Below are positions 46,539 through 57,676 of a stretch of 64,000 nt of DNA, in pieces. Under the pieces are notes generated by a model that did no database searches, had not been told where the DNA came from, and saw only the letters and a list, made by a program, of their open reading frames with translations. Each line of letters begins with the position of its first letter. The stretch's first letter is position 1. A program made the translations under genes and the position numbers. This stretch comes from [Phialemoniopsis] sp. UDSM-2020 (Eukaryota > Ascomycota > Sordariomycetes > Thyridiales > Thyridiaceae): positions 2,604,001 through 2,668,000 of the forward strand of contig JAEILZ010000004.1 in the NCBI GenBank assembly GCA_018873225.1, given 5' to 3'.

Positions 46539-47385
46539 GAGATGTCGAGTTAGCTTGACAGACTCTGGTCGTGCGGCGGAGCGAGCTTTCGATGAGCCGC
46601 GACTGGTCCGCCGGCAACAGCAGTTTCTGAATGCTTTGATCGATACTCTTTACACACTGGCCGGGGGTGATACCCAGGGTGCTTGTCGTCGTCGATTCGA
46701 ACAATCAATTACGGCGGCTTCCCACAGCCACAGCAGGCCGAGAGGACCCACGAGTATTCGACGAGCTGACCACGCAGTCATGAGGCGGAAGCCTCTTGGT
46801 GACTGCCCAGCACTGGATCAGGTCCCTGTGGTCACTGCACAATCATCACAAAAGAAGACTTTGTGGTTGCAGACATATCAGTCTCATGACAAATTTTGAC
46901 ACACTTAGCATGGCGTTATAGGAGGCTCTTTTATTGCTTTTCATGATACAGGTCGTACGTACCCTCTGGAAGAGCATGCAGGAGGCGGTCAATCAATACT
47001 CTTGAAAAGTAAGATACAGAGAGGCATTGTTTTTTATTTCTAATACCCGCGCAGGTTGGAATGGTGGGTTAATCTGCGTACTGTCTTCAGTCTTGGGGCA
47101 GCTGAGAGGGCTCTCATTTCGCCCCCCCTTTTTGATGGGCTAGATGCCTCTATTTGAGTTACGCTACATGCACAACAATAAAAAGCGCATTGAATGAAAA
47201 GAAATTGTCCGATCTAATAAGCATTGTGAAGTAAATTCGTAAGGCCTTGAATATTCTGGTCGTCTTTACACTTCCTGATTCTGGCTCATGCTGCCATATG
47301 CTTCCCTGTCAGAAAAGCGCATATCGTACATCTCGCCCGTCCACGCCCTCGCTTGCTCAGATCAGCCCTCAACTCGACGCCCTCT
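46539..47385. other. Intergenic between convergent genes
   Basis: Contains the 3' ends of MED19 and of the hydrolase. A frame continuing to 46899 in another phase overlaps the end of MED19 but looks like a shadow. No gene seen. Confidence 0.55.
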
Positions 47386-49562
47386 CTAACCTAGTTCAAG
47401 AATTGCCCTTCTGCTCGCATCCTCCTGTACCCAACTGACTATGCGACTGCCCACGTCGCCAATGAGCTTGTCGTACTGCGGGCCGGGGAAGAACAGGCCG
47501 CAGTGAGCTCCGACCTCGTCCGTGTCGGCCATGTAGATCGGCACCCATGTCTCGTCTGGAACACCGTTGCGCTTGCTTGGCAGGGTGCAGAACTTGCGCT
47601 CCTTGGGCTTCTTCTCAGCCTTGGCTGGTGTTGATGCTTGGTCTTGCTGGTGGCTCTCGCTATCCAGCTCAGGTTGGGAAGCGCTCGTCGACTCTGCAGC
47701 CGGCGTGTCCTTGGCCGCCTGATCTTCCCCTGAAGCGGTCCCGGAAGTCTGTTGCTCCTTGGCAAGTGTCTTTTGTCTCTCTTTCTCCTCCTTGTCTCGC
47801 TTCTTCTGGTCTTCCTTCTCTCGCTTCTCCTTCTCCTTCTGCGCTCGCTTCTCCTGCTTCTCGACCATCTTGGCCCGCTCCTTGATCGCCTTCTCCCGGT
47901 CCTTGACGTTCTTTTCGTAGGCCTTTTGCACCCTCTTGGCTTCCTTTTCGGCTTGCTTGCGGGCGTCCTTGTCCGTGATGCCGGCCAGATCTGGCAGCTG
48001 CGGCGGCACTGGTGCATCTGGTACTGGTGGCAGGAAGGACGGCGCGGGGCTGAGTGTCGGCTCTGGATCTGGCGTGGCCTCGGCAGTCTGCTGTTGTTGC
48101 TTCTTGGAGTCGAGTATGGATGGTGACTCTGTTGCTGCAGGTATCTCAGTTGCAGCAGCGCTAGCTTCCGTTTCTGCTGGTGTATCCCCCGAGTGGAGAG
48201 GGTCGATTTGAGAGTATGGCGGCGGGTGTGCGTCGACTGGGGAAATGGTCTCCAGAACCTGAACGCGAGTGCTGTCGCTGTGGTCCTCGACGGATATTCT
48301 CGGCGTCGATGACCGCGAATGCGAACCTCCGTCCACCGAATCACGTCCCCGAGCTGATGCCTCCACTGCAGCTCCTCCTTCTGGCTTCAGGTGCGTTCCC
48401 GCACGCGGTCTACCAGGGGAGGGACTCCGGCTCTTGCTCTTCTTGATTCGTCCTGTTGACAGCGTGTAGTAGTTGACAAATCTCACGCGGGCTCCTTTGT
48501 CACCGGCCGTCGTGTTGATGCTGTCCACATCCTCGAGGCGGCGGAGCCGGTTGTACCGCTGGTTCATGCCGACGTAATCGGCCAGGCAGGCGCCGAACTC
48601 TAGGTGGTTGATGATGTGCTGCCGGGCGGCGCTCACGACGCCCTCTGGCTGGTGCTTCTTTGCAAAGTGGACGATGTTGCTGAACCAGCCGCGGTCCTGG
48701 AAAAGCCGGTCGTTGAAGAAGGCCGGATTGAAGTAAGGATCGGATGTCTGCGAGGAGGCGGTGGTGGATGGCGATAGGACGCTGGAGCCAGCGGGGGACG
48801 TGACGCCCGACAGAGATGTCATCTCGTTGTACAGCGACGGGTCTGGCGATATTGGTCCAGAAGCATTTGGGTTCAGTGTTAGCCCGTCCATGCTCTGGGA
48901 TGCACCGGGCACATCTGGCTTGGGTTCCGGGGACTTGCGGAACAGACTGGCAATGCCCGACACGATGATACCGGGGTGGAGGCCCAAGAAGGGCGAGTCC
49001 AATGATATGGTTCCCAGGATATGATGCTGAAAGGGGTAGTCTAGCTGAGGGTCTTCTTGAGGCTGCTTTCTGTGAGTGATTTGTATGGGAATACCGAAGT
49101 TTTGAGTTCACTTACCATCAGGACCACTTCAGCTGCAAGTAAGCCTCCCATAGAGTGTCCGATCAGGACTACATCCGTGGTATCAAACTCATGGGGCGCA
49201 AGCCATTCACTGAAATTGTCCCTGGCGACCTCGATCGCCTTGTACGTCTTATACCGAGGATAGATCTTGGAGTGTACGACATGGGTCTCGGCCAGCGAGA
49301 CCCGGAGGAAGTTGTGCACATGCGCCGGAAAGGAGCGAAAGGAGCTATCGTTGCCCATGAAGCCATGAATGTAAATGACCAACAACGTGCGCCTCGCGTC
49401 AGGCCCCGTCTCGTTCACAGAGGGTACAAGCGACTGGGTTGAGGAGGTGCGGGGATCGTGAGATCGCCATAGTGAGTGTGGCGGCGCATCATCTTCCATG
49501 TAGGCCGTAGGAGTGAGGACCTGCAGCGATGAGCGGCTTGAATTTGATGATAGCCTCCCCAT
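47386..49562 (-). CDS. Alpha/beta hydrolase (DUF676-like) with long charged insert
   Basis: Two exons, 49562-49116 and 49026-47386, 695 residues. The hydrolase core shows the oxyanion motif IHGFMG (65-70), the nucleophile elbow GHSMGG with Ser137, and, across the splice, LGTISLDSPFLGLHPG. A Ser/Thr/Pro-rich region and a highly charged Lys/Glu coil (about 502-575) follow. The extreme C-terminus carries MADTDEVGAHCGLFF, whose Asp652 and His657 are the best candidates for the rest of the catalytic triad. That would mean the catalytic domain is split by several hundred inserted residues. DUF676-type enzymes are putative serine esterases or lipases; substrate and location are unknown. No signal peptide is seen. 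Confidence 0.83.
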
Positions 49563-52431
49563 GGTGTCTTTTGGGGTGTCGGGTTGGTGAGCAGTATCTG
49601 GTTTGGTATCACGGGCGGCTCGTGGTGGAGTTGCTGGTTATCGCAGCGCTATCATGGCAACTTTGAAAGCAGGTTGTGTAAGTACCTCGTCAGGGGCCAA
49701 TACAGGTCAAACAAATTCCTCGGTGATAACTGGTCACTGGATCATGCAAGCCAGACTTATACAAATGAGAGCCCTTGAAAACCAAAGCAGATCTTCTTTG
49801 ACGGATGAGGTGGTTGAGTGATGGTGATGTTGTTGGTCGGCGCAAGTGGCTCTAGACTTCCGTTGAGTGTTCCCCCGCTATTAGAGTGCGCTAGTAATTG
49901 AGCGACCATCTGGACCTGGATGAGTTGGTCGAGCCTATTACATCGTGACCAGCAGAGCACGCCTGCGCCAGGACAGTGACGTGGCCCTAGCCTGCGTACG
50001 AGCAAACGAGACACTGAGATTCTACAGGTAGGTAGTCTGGTCAAGCATAATTGATCCATGAATTCATTAAGCGAATGGGTGATTGAACACCGACAAACAG
50101 GGAAACAATTCACAAACTTGAAATCAACTCTTGAAATTCAGGTTTGGCCAGCGAGTTTCCAGGATTCTATGAGTGGCAGGACAGTACCTCTCCCAACCGC
50201 AAACGGTCAGGTCAGCAACATTTGCGCTTCGAGTCTTCACCTGCCGGTATTTTGGTCAGTGCAAGGAAGTATTTGAAGCATCGTCCCGTGTTCATGCTGC
50301 TGCTTCCGATGGCGTCACCAAACGGCCCCGGGAATCCTGGATTGAGGTCTTGGAGATGCAAAGGGGGAGCGAGAGGCAAACGTACAGCTCTGGACCATGT
50401 GGTGGTGGTGGAGTGAAACAACGGTACCTGACGCGAGGGTCCGTAGTCTTTACTCGCCCACCCACACACATGTTAGTGATGTTAGTGAGATGATGGAGGA
50501 TACCGAGTAACCCCAGGACCCTGTCATGATGAGGAGCTCCGAAGTTAGCACGACATTACAGGACCAACCTGCGAGGAACCGCACCCGCACCCGCACTTGC
50601 ATCCGCATAATATCTCCCGTGATCCCGTACGGAGTACAAAGGTTATCGGCCACGGTTACGTATACTTTCCACGTAGAAATGTGGACGTCGAATAATTGAG
50701 CCTCTTCATTCCGAACGACAGCAGAAATGGCTGGGTCCTCCGGCACACCTGCCGACCGTCATTCCATGGCCCGTCTACCCCCAAGCCAGACGTAGACGTG
50801 CAGAGCGTGCAGCGTGCGTCCAAGTCGTGAAGCATGCGGATTGTGTTATTTTAGGGTGCAATTCTCGCGTGGCCCGTGTTCCGGCGTTCATTAATTTTGG
50901 GGCGCGGCTTGGCATTTTGGCACAATAAGTACGCCTATGTGCCTGAATACGAACTGGCTTTTGCTCTTGTGCATCGGGAGCTAACTTGAACTTGCTGCTG
51001 GCACGCCTCGTGCATATTCTCGCCCCCAGTGGAATCAAGTCTAGTCAGCCAGAGCCAGTATGGTCAAGAGTTGAGCCCCCCCCCCTAAAGATCATTATAG
51101 TAGCATGATGATGGGGTCTGGGCCGACATTTGAAAGAGACGATGGTGGACTCGCTTTAGGCGATGAGACGGTGTTTTTAGCTCGCTGAAGAACACCAGGG
51201 TTCACAGCCCGAGCGCACAGAGCACCCGCGGACACACCCCCAATGACCCCAAGTGCCCCGTTCTCCCCCCAAATCGCGCTATTCGACGCCATTTCGCGGA
51301 CACCAGACCAATGGCTTGTCGGCCGTGCCACCAAAAAGTCAATCGCCAGATATCAATCATAACGCTTCTCTCTAGACCCCACCCACTGTACAAGAAGCCA
51401 AGCAGACCAAACCAGACCCCCCATGCAAAGGTCCGATGCAGCTGCCCAATCACGACCGGCCGGCTGCAGGGACCCCGGTCTGAAAGTCAGGAACGGGCGG
51501 GCCTGATTGGGCAATTCTCTATACGGGTGCCCGTTCTTAGCTTCCTCATGGCCAGCCGACTCCACAAGCGAAATTGAGCCATGGCCCGGCCTTGTCAGAA
51601 AACGGAGTGGAATGGCGAGCTCTGGCTCGACTGGCTCGACTGGCAGGCATCTGATGTGGGATCTTTTTCTTTTTTTTCCCTCTTTGTCCCCCCCATCCTC
51701 TATTACATCGCGAGGTACCCATCGTGCCCTTGTCCTTGCCCATACTACCCCATGACGACCAAGTCTGTCCACCCGTCGTCTCCAACGCTGCACTCGCAAT
51801 TTTAATATTCTTGGGGACCCTGTCAACCTGTCTGTTTGCTTGCGGCCGCCGTTTGTTTCGTTTAATATTGGCACACTGAACCCCATCCGACCGACGTAGC
51901 TTCCCCCTTCCTCCTCTCCTTCCCTTCCTTTCACCTGCTGACCGAACGGCACGTCGATGCATACGGCTTCCACTGTTCGTCACTTTTCCGCGACGACGAG
52001 TTGGTGAAGGAGAAGTGAGGGCCAGATTGAATACCGACGTCAAGAGCAGAGCGAGAGAGCGAGGAATACGGGCACAAGAAAACTAGCGGGGACAAAAGGA
52101 GATACAGGATTCGCTCACCCCAGCTTCACGATCGCTATTCACTCCTTTTCGTATCAGCAAACTCGTGGACGAGACCATGCAATGACGACCCAGCCGACGA
52201 GCATGGACTGCGCCGACCGATCAAACACATAGCAGCATTTGCCTGCCAAACGAGCGCACAGCCCACCGCTGGGAAGTCTGCTAGACAGCCCCAATCGAAT
52301 ACGGATCGCCGCCGCCGCAGATGCGCAGCCTCCGACGATAGTCTCAATCCAACAAAAAACCACCCTACATTCGTTTCTCAACTCCGCCACGCGCGATGAC
52401 TAACCACGCTCGCGGGTCTTCACTCCTTCAG
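49563..52431. other. Divergent intergenic region
   Basis: About 2.9 kb between the hydrolase and the surface-protein gene. The last part probably holds a leader exon and a 5' untranslated intron: a GTGAGG donor near 52016, and a GACTAAC branch point with a CTTCAG acceptor ending at 52431. No separate gene is supported. Confidence 0.45.
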
Positions 52432-52462
52432 ACCCGCAGATCTCACATCCACCGTCATTTAC

Positions 52463-53977
52463 ATGACCAGCGACGCAACCTACATCACGTCCACCACCCT
52501 CGTGATATCCAAGACCACGCTCCTTCTACTACCATTCATGAGGATATCCAAATCCGCCAATACCCCGACCTGGATCACCCGGAGCACCCCGTTGTCACCC
52601 AGGTCGTCCAGACCGTCTCGGTCGTCCAGTACGTCGATGGCAATGGCGCCACCATCGACGTCAGCACCGTCTACTCCCCGCCTGTAACCCAGGTGGTGGA
52701 CCAATTGACCGGCGTCACCATCGAAAGGGCCTCGGACAGCGTCCTGCCCACTGTCCCTGTTCCTGTGCCCTCTTCTCCCCCGAGCGATGATACGGCCGCG
52801 CCAACAAGCTCCAGCCCCATTGGTCAAGAGGCAACGCCTCCTCTGACGTCCTCTCTTTCATCTTCATCGGTCTTCCCTTCCTTGTCTGCTGCTAACAATT
52901 CTAGCACCAGTAAGCAATTCTCCCGCTTCTGATCCCGAACTGGCAGAGGTATGCTAATATTAGATTGACACAGGCTCTTTTATCCCACACTTTAACAACA
53001 GCACGCAAGTGTCGCATTCACTCTTTCCCAACTCGACTCGAACGACATCTTCCATGTCGACTCCTTTCTTTCATTCCTTGACTTCTTCTAGCTCTTTCAA
53101 GAGCAGTTCTACGTCCAACGACGATCGGTTCACAGCCTTTGGTGGCGGGTCCAGCTCAACCACAGAGCCAACACTTGCTGCCACAGCTTCAACCACTGCA
53201 TCATCTGGCTCCGGATCTTCCCAGAACACGCCAACCAGCACGGTTGTCGGGGGAGTGGTCGGAGGTGTTGCTGGTCTGGCCCTTCTTGTTCTTGGTGCCC
53301 TTTTGTTGATGCGGTGGAAGAGACGGCAGAACGGAGTCCGGCTCCTGGGTGATGGTGATGCGCCCTCTACTTCGAGGGCTCTCGGAGGGCCTGGCGGTCC
53401 TGGAGGTCCCTTTGGCACTTTTGCAGAAGCGAGCGCAGGAGGAGGTGGTGGTGGCGGCGGCGGCAGTGGCAGTGGCGGCGGGAGCGGCGGCGCAATGGCC
53501 GAACGGGGTCTCCCATTTGCCATTCCCGCCAGCCTTGCCGCTCTTTCTGGCCACAAGAGGAGCTCTCAAGCGACCTCGGCCGGCGGAACAGACACGAGCG
53601 AGAGGGGATTTGCGCGGATTTCGGGAAGAAAGCTACCATCTGTACTCCAGCACGGAGGAGACGGCTTCAGCGACCCGCACGACAGCATGCTCAGCGGACA
53701 ATCATTCTATCGAGATTCTCACGGATATTGGGGCGGGGACGGTAGTCCTCGTTTCGCGCTTGGTTCTCCAATGCGTCCGGAAAGCGGGATACCTGTCATG
53801 CAGCCCGGCCCAGTCAGGACCCCGATTACGGAGCAAGGGCCGATATTTGAACATCCCTCCCCCGGTCGGAACTCGCCCGGCTTGAGAAGCCCGGCCTCGC
53901 TCGATCCTCTCGGCCGAACACATATTTCGCAGGATGGATCTCGAGCCTCAGCCTCAAGGTTCACTGAGAACATATGA
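52463..53977 (+). CDS. Ser/Thr-rich single-pass membrane protein, Mid2/Wsc-like in layout
   Basis: My model uses exons 52463-52501, 52603-52909 and 52974-53977, 449 residues. The extracellular part is Ser/Thr/Pro-rich with NST/NNS sequons. One transmembrane helix follows (VVGGVVGGVAGLALLVLGAL), then a basic stop-transfer RWKRR. The cytoplasmic tail has poly-Gly and Gly-Pro tracts and scattered serines. This layout is shared with cell-wall stress sensors, but I recognise no specific family. The second and third exons are firm. The 5' end is uncertain: the frame from an ATG at 52396 reads as improbable His/Arg-rich sequence, and that ATG lies on an apparent branch point, so I prefer the overlapping frame (MTSDATYITSTTL) joined by a GTGATA..CAG intron. 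No signal peptide is visible, so an upstream exon may be missing. Confidence 0.6.
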
Positions 53978-56865
53978 CGACCATTCGATACGCCTAATGC
54001 CTGCACACAACTGTCCCATTTCTTGTCACACCTTCCGAAAAGCTACTCTGTATATGGTCGTCTCATTTTACAAACAAAAACCGCATCATAATGTTTGTTG
54101 GAATCATGAAGGAGCCCCAAAAGAGATCTGAAAAGATCTATGCTGGCGTTTCCTCCTTACAAAGCATTTGGCCTGGCGTTTCATTCCATTTGGATAGTAC
54201 CATTTTCTGGCACGACTATTTTTTGCGAGCGAGGGGAAGTAGATAGAGGATGATGATGAGGAGGAGCAAGTGGAGTGTTACGCCACAAATAAGTCTGGAC
54301 CAGCCTCGCCGTCCTCTCGGCAGCCTTGTCCAGACGTTTCTTCGTCTGTACCGGTATAGCCCTGCTGGTACCAGATTTTCTACTTGTATATAATCTGAAA
54401 TCTTCCGTTTTGTCGTGTTAGACTTTGTGAATCTAGACACGTAATCTTTGGCGAAGCATTGACTGATGAGCTCATTTGATTGTCGGCTCGTATGTTCTGG
54501 TTCTGTAAGACGAAGGCATGATCTCCCGGGTTTCTAGTTCATCATCCATTAGACTTGCCACTGCGTATTAAGATATGCTCGGCTACCCCGATGGCGAACC
54601 ACAGTTCCAATGAGCCCGGTTGGCGTCGACCAAACTAGACCCAACCTCGACAAGCTGGGACGAATTGCAACGTTCTGGTGGGTGCCTCGAAGAGATGGCA
54701 CGTGTCTGACATCCACAAGATTGATCTGCCGTGCGGCTGGTACGTCTGCACTTGGGGCGATGAATCAAAAGCGCGAGTCTGGGTTGGGGGGGACTGAAGG
54801 CCTGTCGTGATAACCCCCAGGTTTGGATGATCATGAGACGGATGTGAAACCCAGACATACTCTTGTCGCAGCCGCTCGGACGCAGTCATGACAAATTGAT
54901 GTCCTCGCCCAGCCCACAAAGAAGGGAAATGTTTCGACGATCGGTTTAGCCTTGCTTGTGGCATTTTTCTGGAAAAGATGAATGCAGCCGCAGATACATA
55001 TCTTGACGATTTTATGTCTGTTGGTAGAGGCATCATCGAGCCAGCAGATGCTGTTAAGCATTGTCGACTAGAAATGCACAGAGGTATCACAGTACCACAC
55101 CTATTCTAACGACTTCAAGTCCATCAAGGTCTTGAATTACGAAACTCTTCCAAAGCCCACCTTCTTGACCATGGTCTGTGGAGGGAGTGTGTGATGCAGT
55201 ATGGCGATTTGGCGAGCCTCATCCGAACAAGCTTAAAGCGACTGCAAATCTTGAACCTTTTTCCGGTGCTGGTGCCTGGTGCCCCTCTCGGAGATTATGG
55301 CATCTTCCGTGAGACTCTGCTTGCATGTGCGACAGCTACTGCCCGGGGTCCTTGCTTCACCCCGAGATCCGGGGCATGCGGCCCCCCTGCTGTCTCATTG
55401 ATTTGAGTAACTAGAGGTGTTGCATCACCAAGCTGGCCTTGTCCGTATAGGGCTTTGTCGTTTGGTTTTTGAGAGGCCGCCTGCCGGCCGAATGCACGAC
55501 GTTAACCCCTTCAGTGAGATGAGTTGCTTCAATTATGGCTGACGTGCGCCGATGCTGAGTGTGTTGGCCGCATTACGCCCATGCCTTGGCTGACATACAA
55601 GTACATTGGTGCTTCAGCCGGCAGGCTCTCTATCTGATAGGGTTAGCTGCCAAGGTATCTTACCTATACGAAGTACGACGCTTTTGTGGCCTCCGTGCTG
55701 GAGGGAGCTGTCAATGGCCTTGTGGTATTAAAAAGAGACTCCTCGCCCGGCCGCTCCTCTTGCTACCGGATAGCGCTGCTTCTATCTCGCAAGCCGTGTG
55801 CTCGGAGGCCGTGAGTGGAGCTGGCCCGTTGGTGTTTGTTGCAAGTGAGACCTCCAAGAATTTTGAGACGAGAGAACCCACCATCCAGAAGCACCCCTGC
55901 TACTGCAGGACTGGTCTTGGCATCGAAACACTACCGGATCGGGTTTCGTTCCAGGGGCTCTACGGAGTCTCAATTGGACGTTGGCCATCGTGTTGACGGA
56001 CTGTGCATATCTTGCAAAGTTAGTCGACGGGTGTCCATATGGTGCCGTAGAAATAGTGTATCGCTTCTGCCATGACCAGAGATGACGAAAGATGGGATCA
56101 ACAACGGCCCAGCGAGGAACGCAGCCTCGGAAGCCAACGCGGCTGGGCGACCGCCACAGATTGGTCAGTAGTCCGGGTGTGTCCGACGACAGAGTGAAGC
56201 CTCCAGAAACTTGGGCTACCTTTTTCAAGTTGTCTATGGCTCTCTGGGGTCTGAGCGCATCTTCCATCGATCGATATTGCCCGACGTATCATGAATGTGC
56301 GTGCATCCAGGGGTCCGATGCCGCGCTTCCTACGGAGTAGGTCGCTCTCATCTGTTCTCTCTTGCGCATGTCTTCTTGACGATGTTTAAGAATTCGCACT
56401 AGCAGTGCGTATTAATGCTTGCATGGTGACATCCATGCAGTTCAACCCACATAGCACCCAAAGATGAGAGGTGGAAGACAGCAACACACGGGTCGGCCTC
56501 GAGACAGTGCCCGACTGCTAAGACAACACCCTTGTCGATGCGCTCGTTTGGTACCACCCATTTTCGCACAGGACCCTGTGACAGTCGCCGCCGCCGCTAG
56601 ACTTTACTTGTACTCTCTCTCTTCCTGATGGATTACCAAGCAGTCATCATCATGGGCTTGCTTGCCTTGCCCATGGACCCCTCCCCAAGAAAGCGATGCA
56701 CTGCCCTGCTACATACGTAAACCAGTGTATCAAAAGTCCGTCTCTCGCCCTGTCGTTGGCCTGTCTTTCTTGCCTGCTTGTCCCCATTCGGATTGAGCGC
56801 TTCACCCACCCTTACCAGTCCTGTGTGCGCCCAGACATTCCGTCTCGTCTTGTTGGGGACCAATG
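53978..56865. other. Intergenic, no supported gene
   Basis: About 2.9 kb downstream of the surface-protein gene. Overlapping frames on both strands near 54583-55090 and 55559-56267 resemble no protein. No RNA gene or repeat stands out. Confidence 0.5.
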
Positions 56866-57676
56866 GGACCTATTCTACCTACCTTGTACTTTGCGTTGTA
56901 GACAGGAGGTTTCGTCGCCTCCACTGGAGGGTTCTTGTCTAGGTGCTCGTCCCGGGGTTGCGGCGCACGCACCCTCCTCTTCTTTTAGGCCCATTGTCAC
57001 TCCACACGCTATCGTCGGGAGCCGTAGCTTTTTACTCGTGCCATCTCCTCTTCTTTTCTCACTTGCCTAACCCTTGAACCCCGACTATTCCGAGCCATCG
57101 TCCCATTTTCTTTCATTTTGACGAATTTCAGCCTTCGTTTTCCGCTCTCTCTTTCTCTTGTAGCTCTAGACGGCTCTTGTACTGTCGCTTTATTCCTCCG
57201 ACCACCGGACCTTTATTGCTAACTCCAACGACTCATCACTTCTACTATTATATCCCGTCCAGGCTCGGTTTTAAGGCAACTCAGCCACGCCCGTCGAGCT
57301 AACACGATTAGCGAGCAACTAAACTTTCCCTAAGGAGCGCCCAAGACCACAAGGGACCAGCTCCAACCTGGTGTGGAGGTCCGACTCTGTAGCGGTCATA
57401 GGAACAACGCCAGCCATCCGTTCTTCTATTCCTTCGATTCCTCACGACTCGCCCACCTTATTAGCTAGAACCGTCCCCGACTTGTTAGTTCGAAAGTAGC
57501 GTGCACACTGGGTCGGTGCAGACAAGTCCCATAATCTCCAGCCTCCCCGAACGTCCTTCCTTAATCTTTTGGTCGCAATCGACGTGACGCGCGCCCGCTT
57601 GTGCAATTGAAAACGAGAGCCAAAATAAAGGCAGACTTCGAGGACCAGTTCGTCGTCGCAGGAGGGTCGAACAGAC
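56866..57676 (+). promoter_or_regulatory. ATG-free upstream stretch, likely long leader of the Zn2Cys6 gene
   Basis: Reading every line from 56866 to 57676, I find no ATG in any plus-strand frame for 811 bases, although about ten would be expected. The stretch is CT-rich in its first half. This suggests a long leader in which upstream starts have been selected against. Confidence 0.5.
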
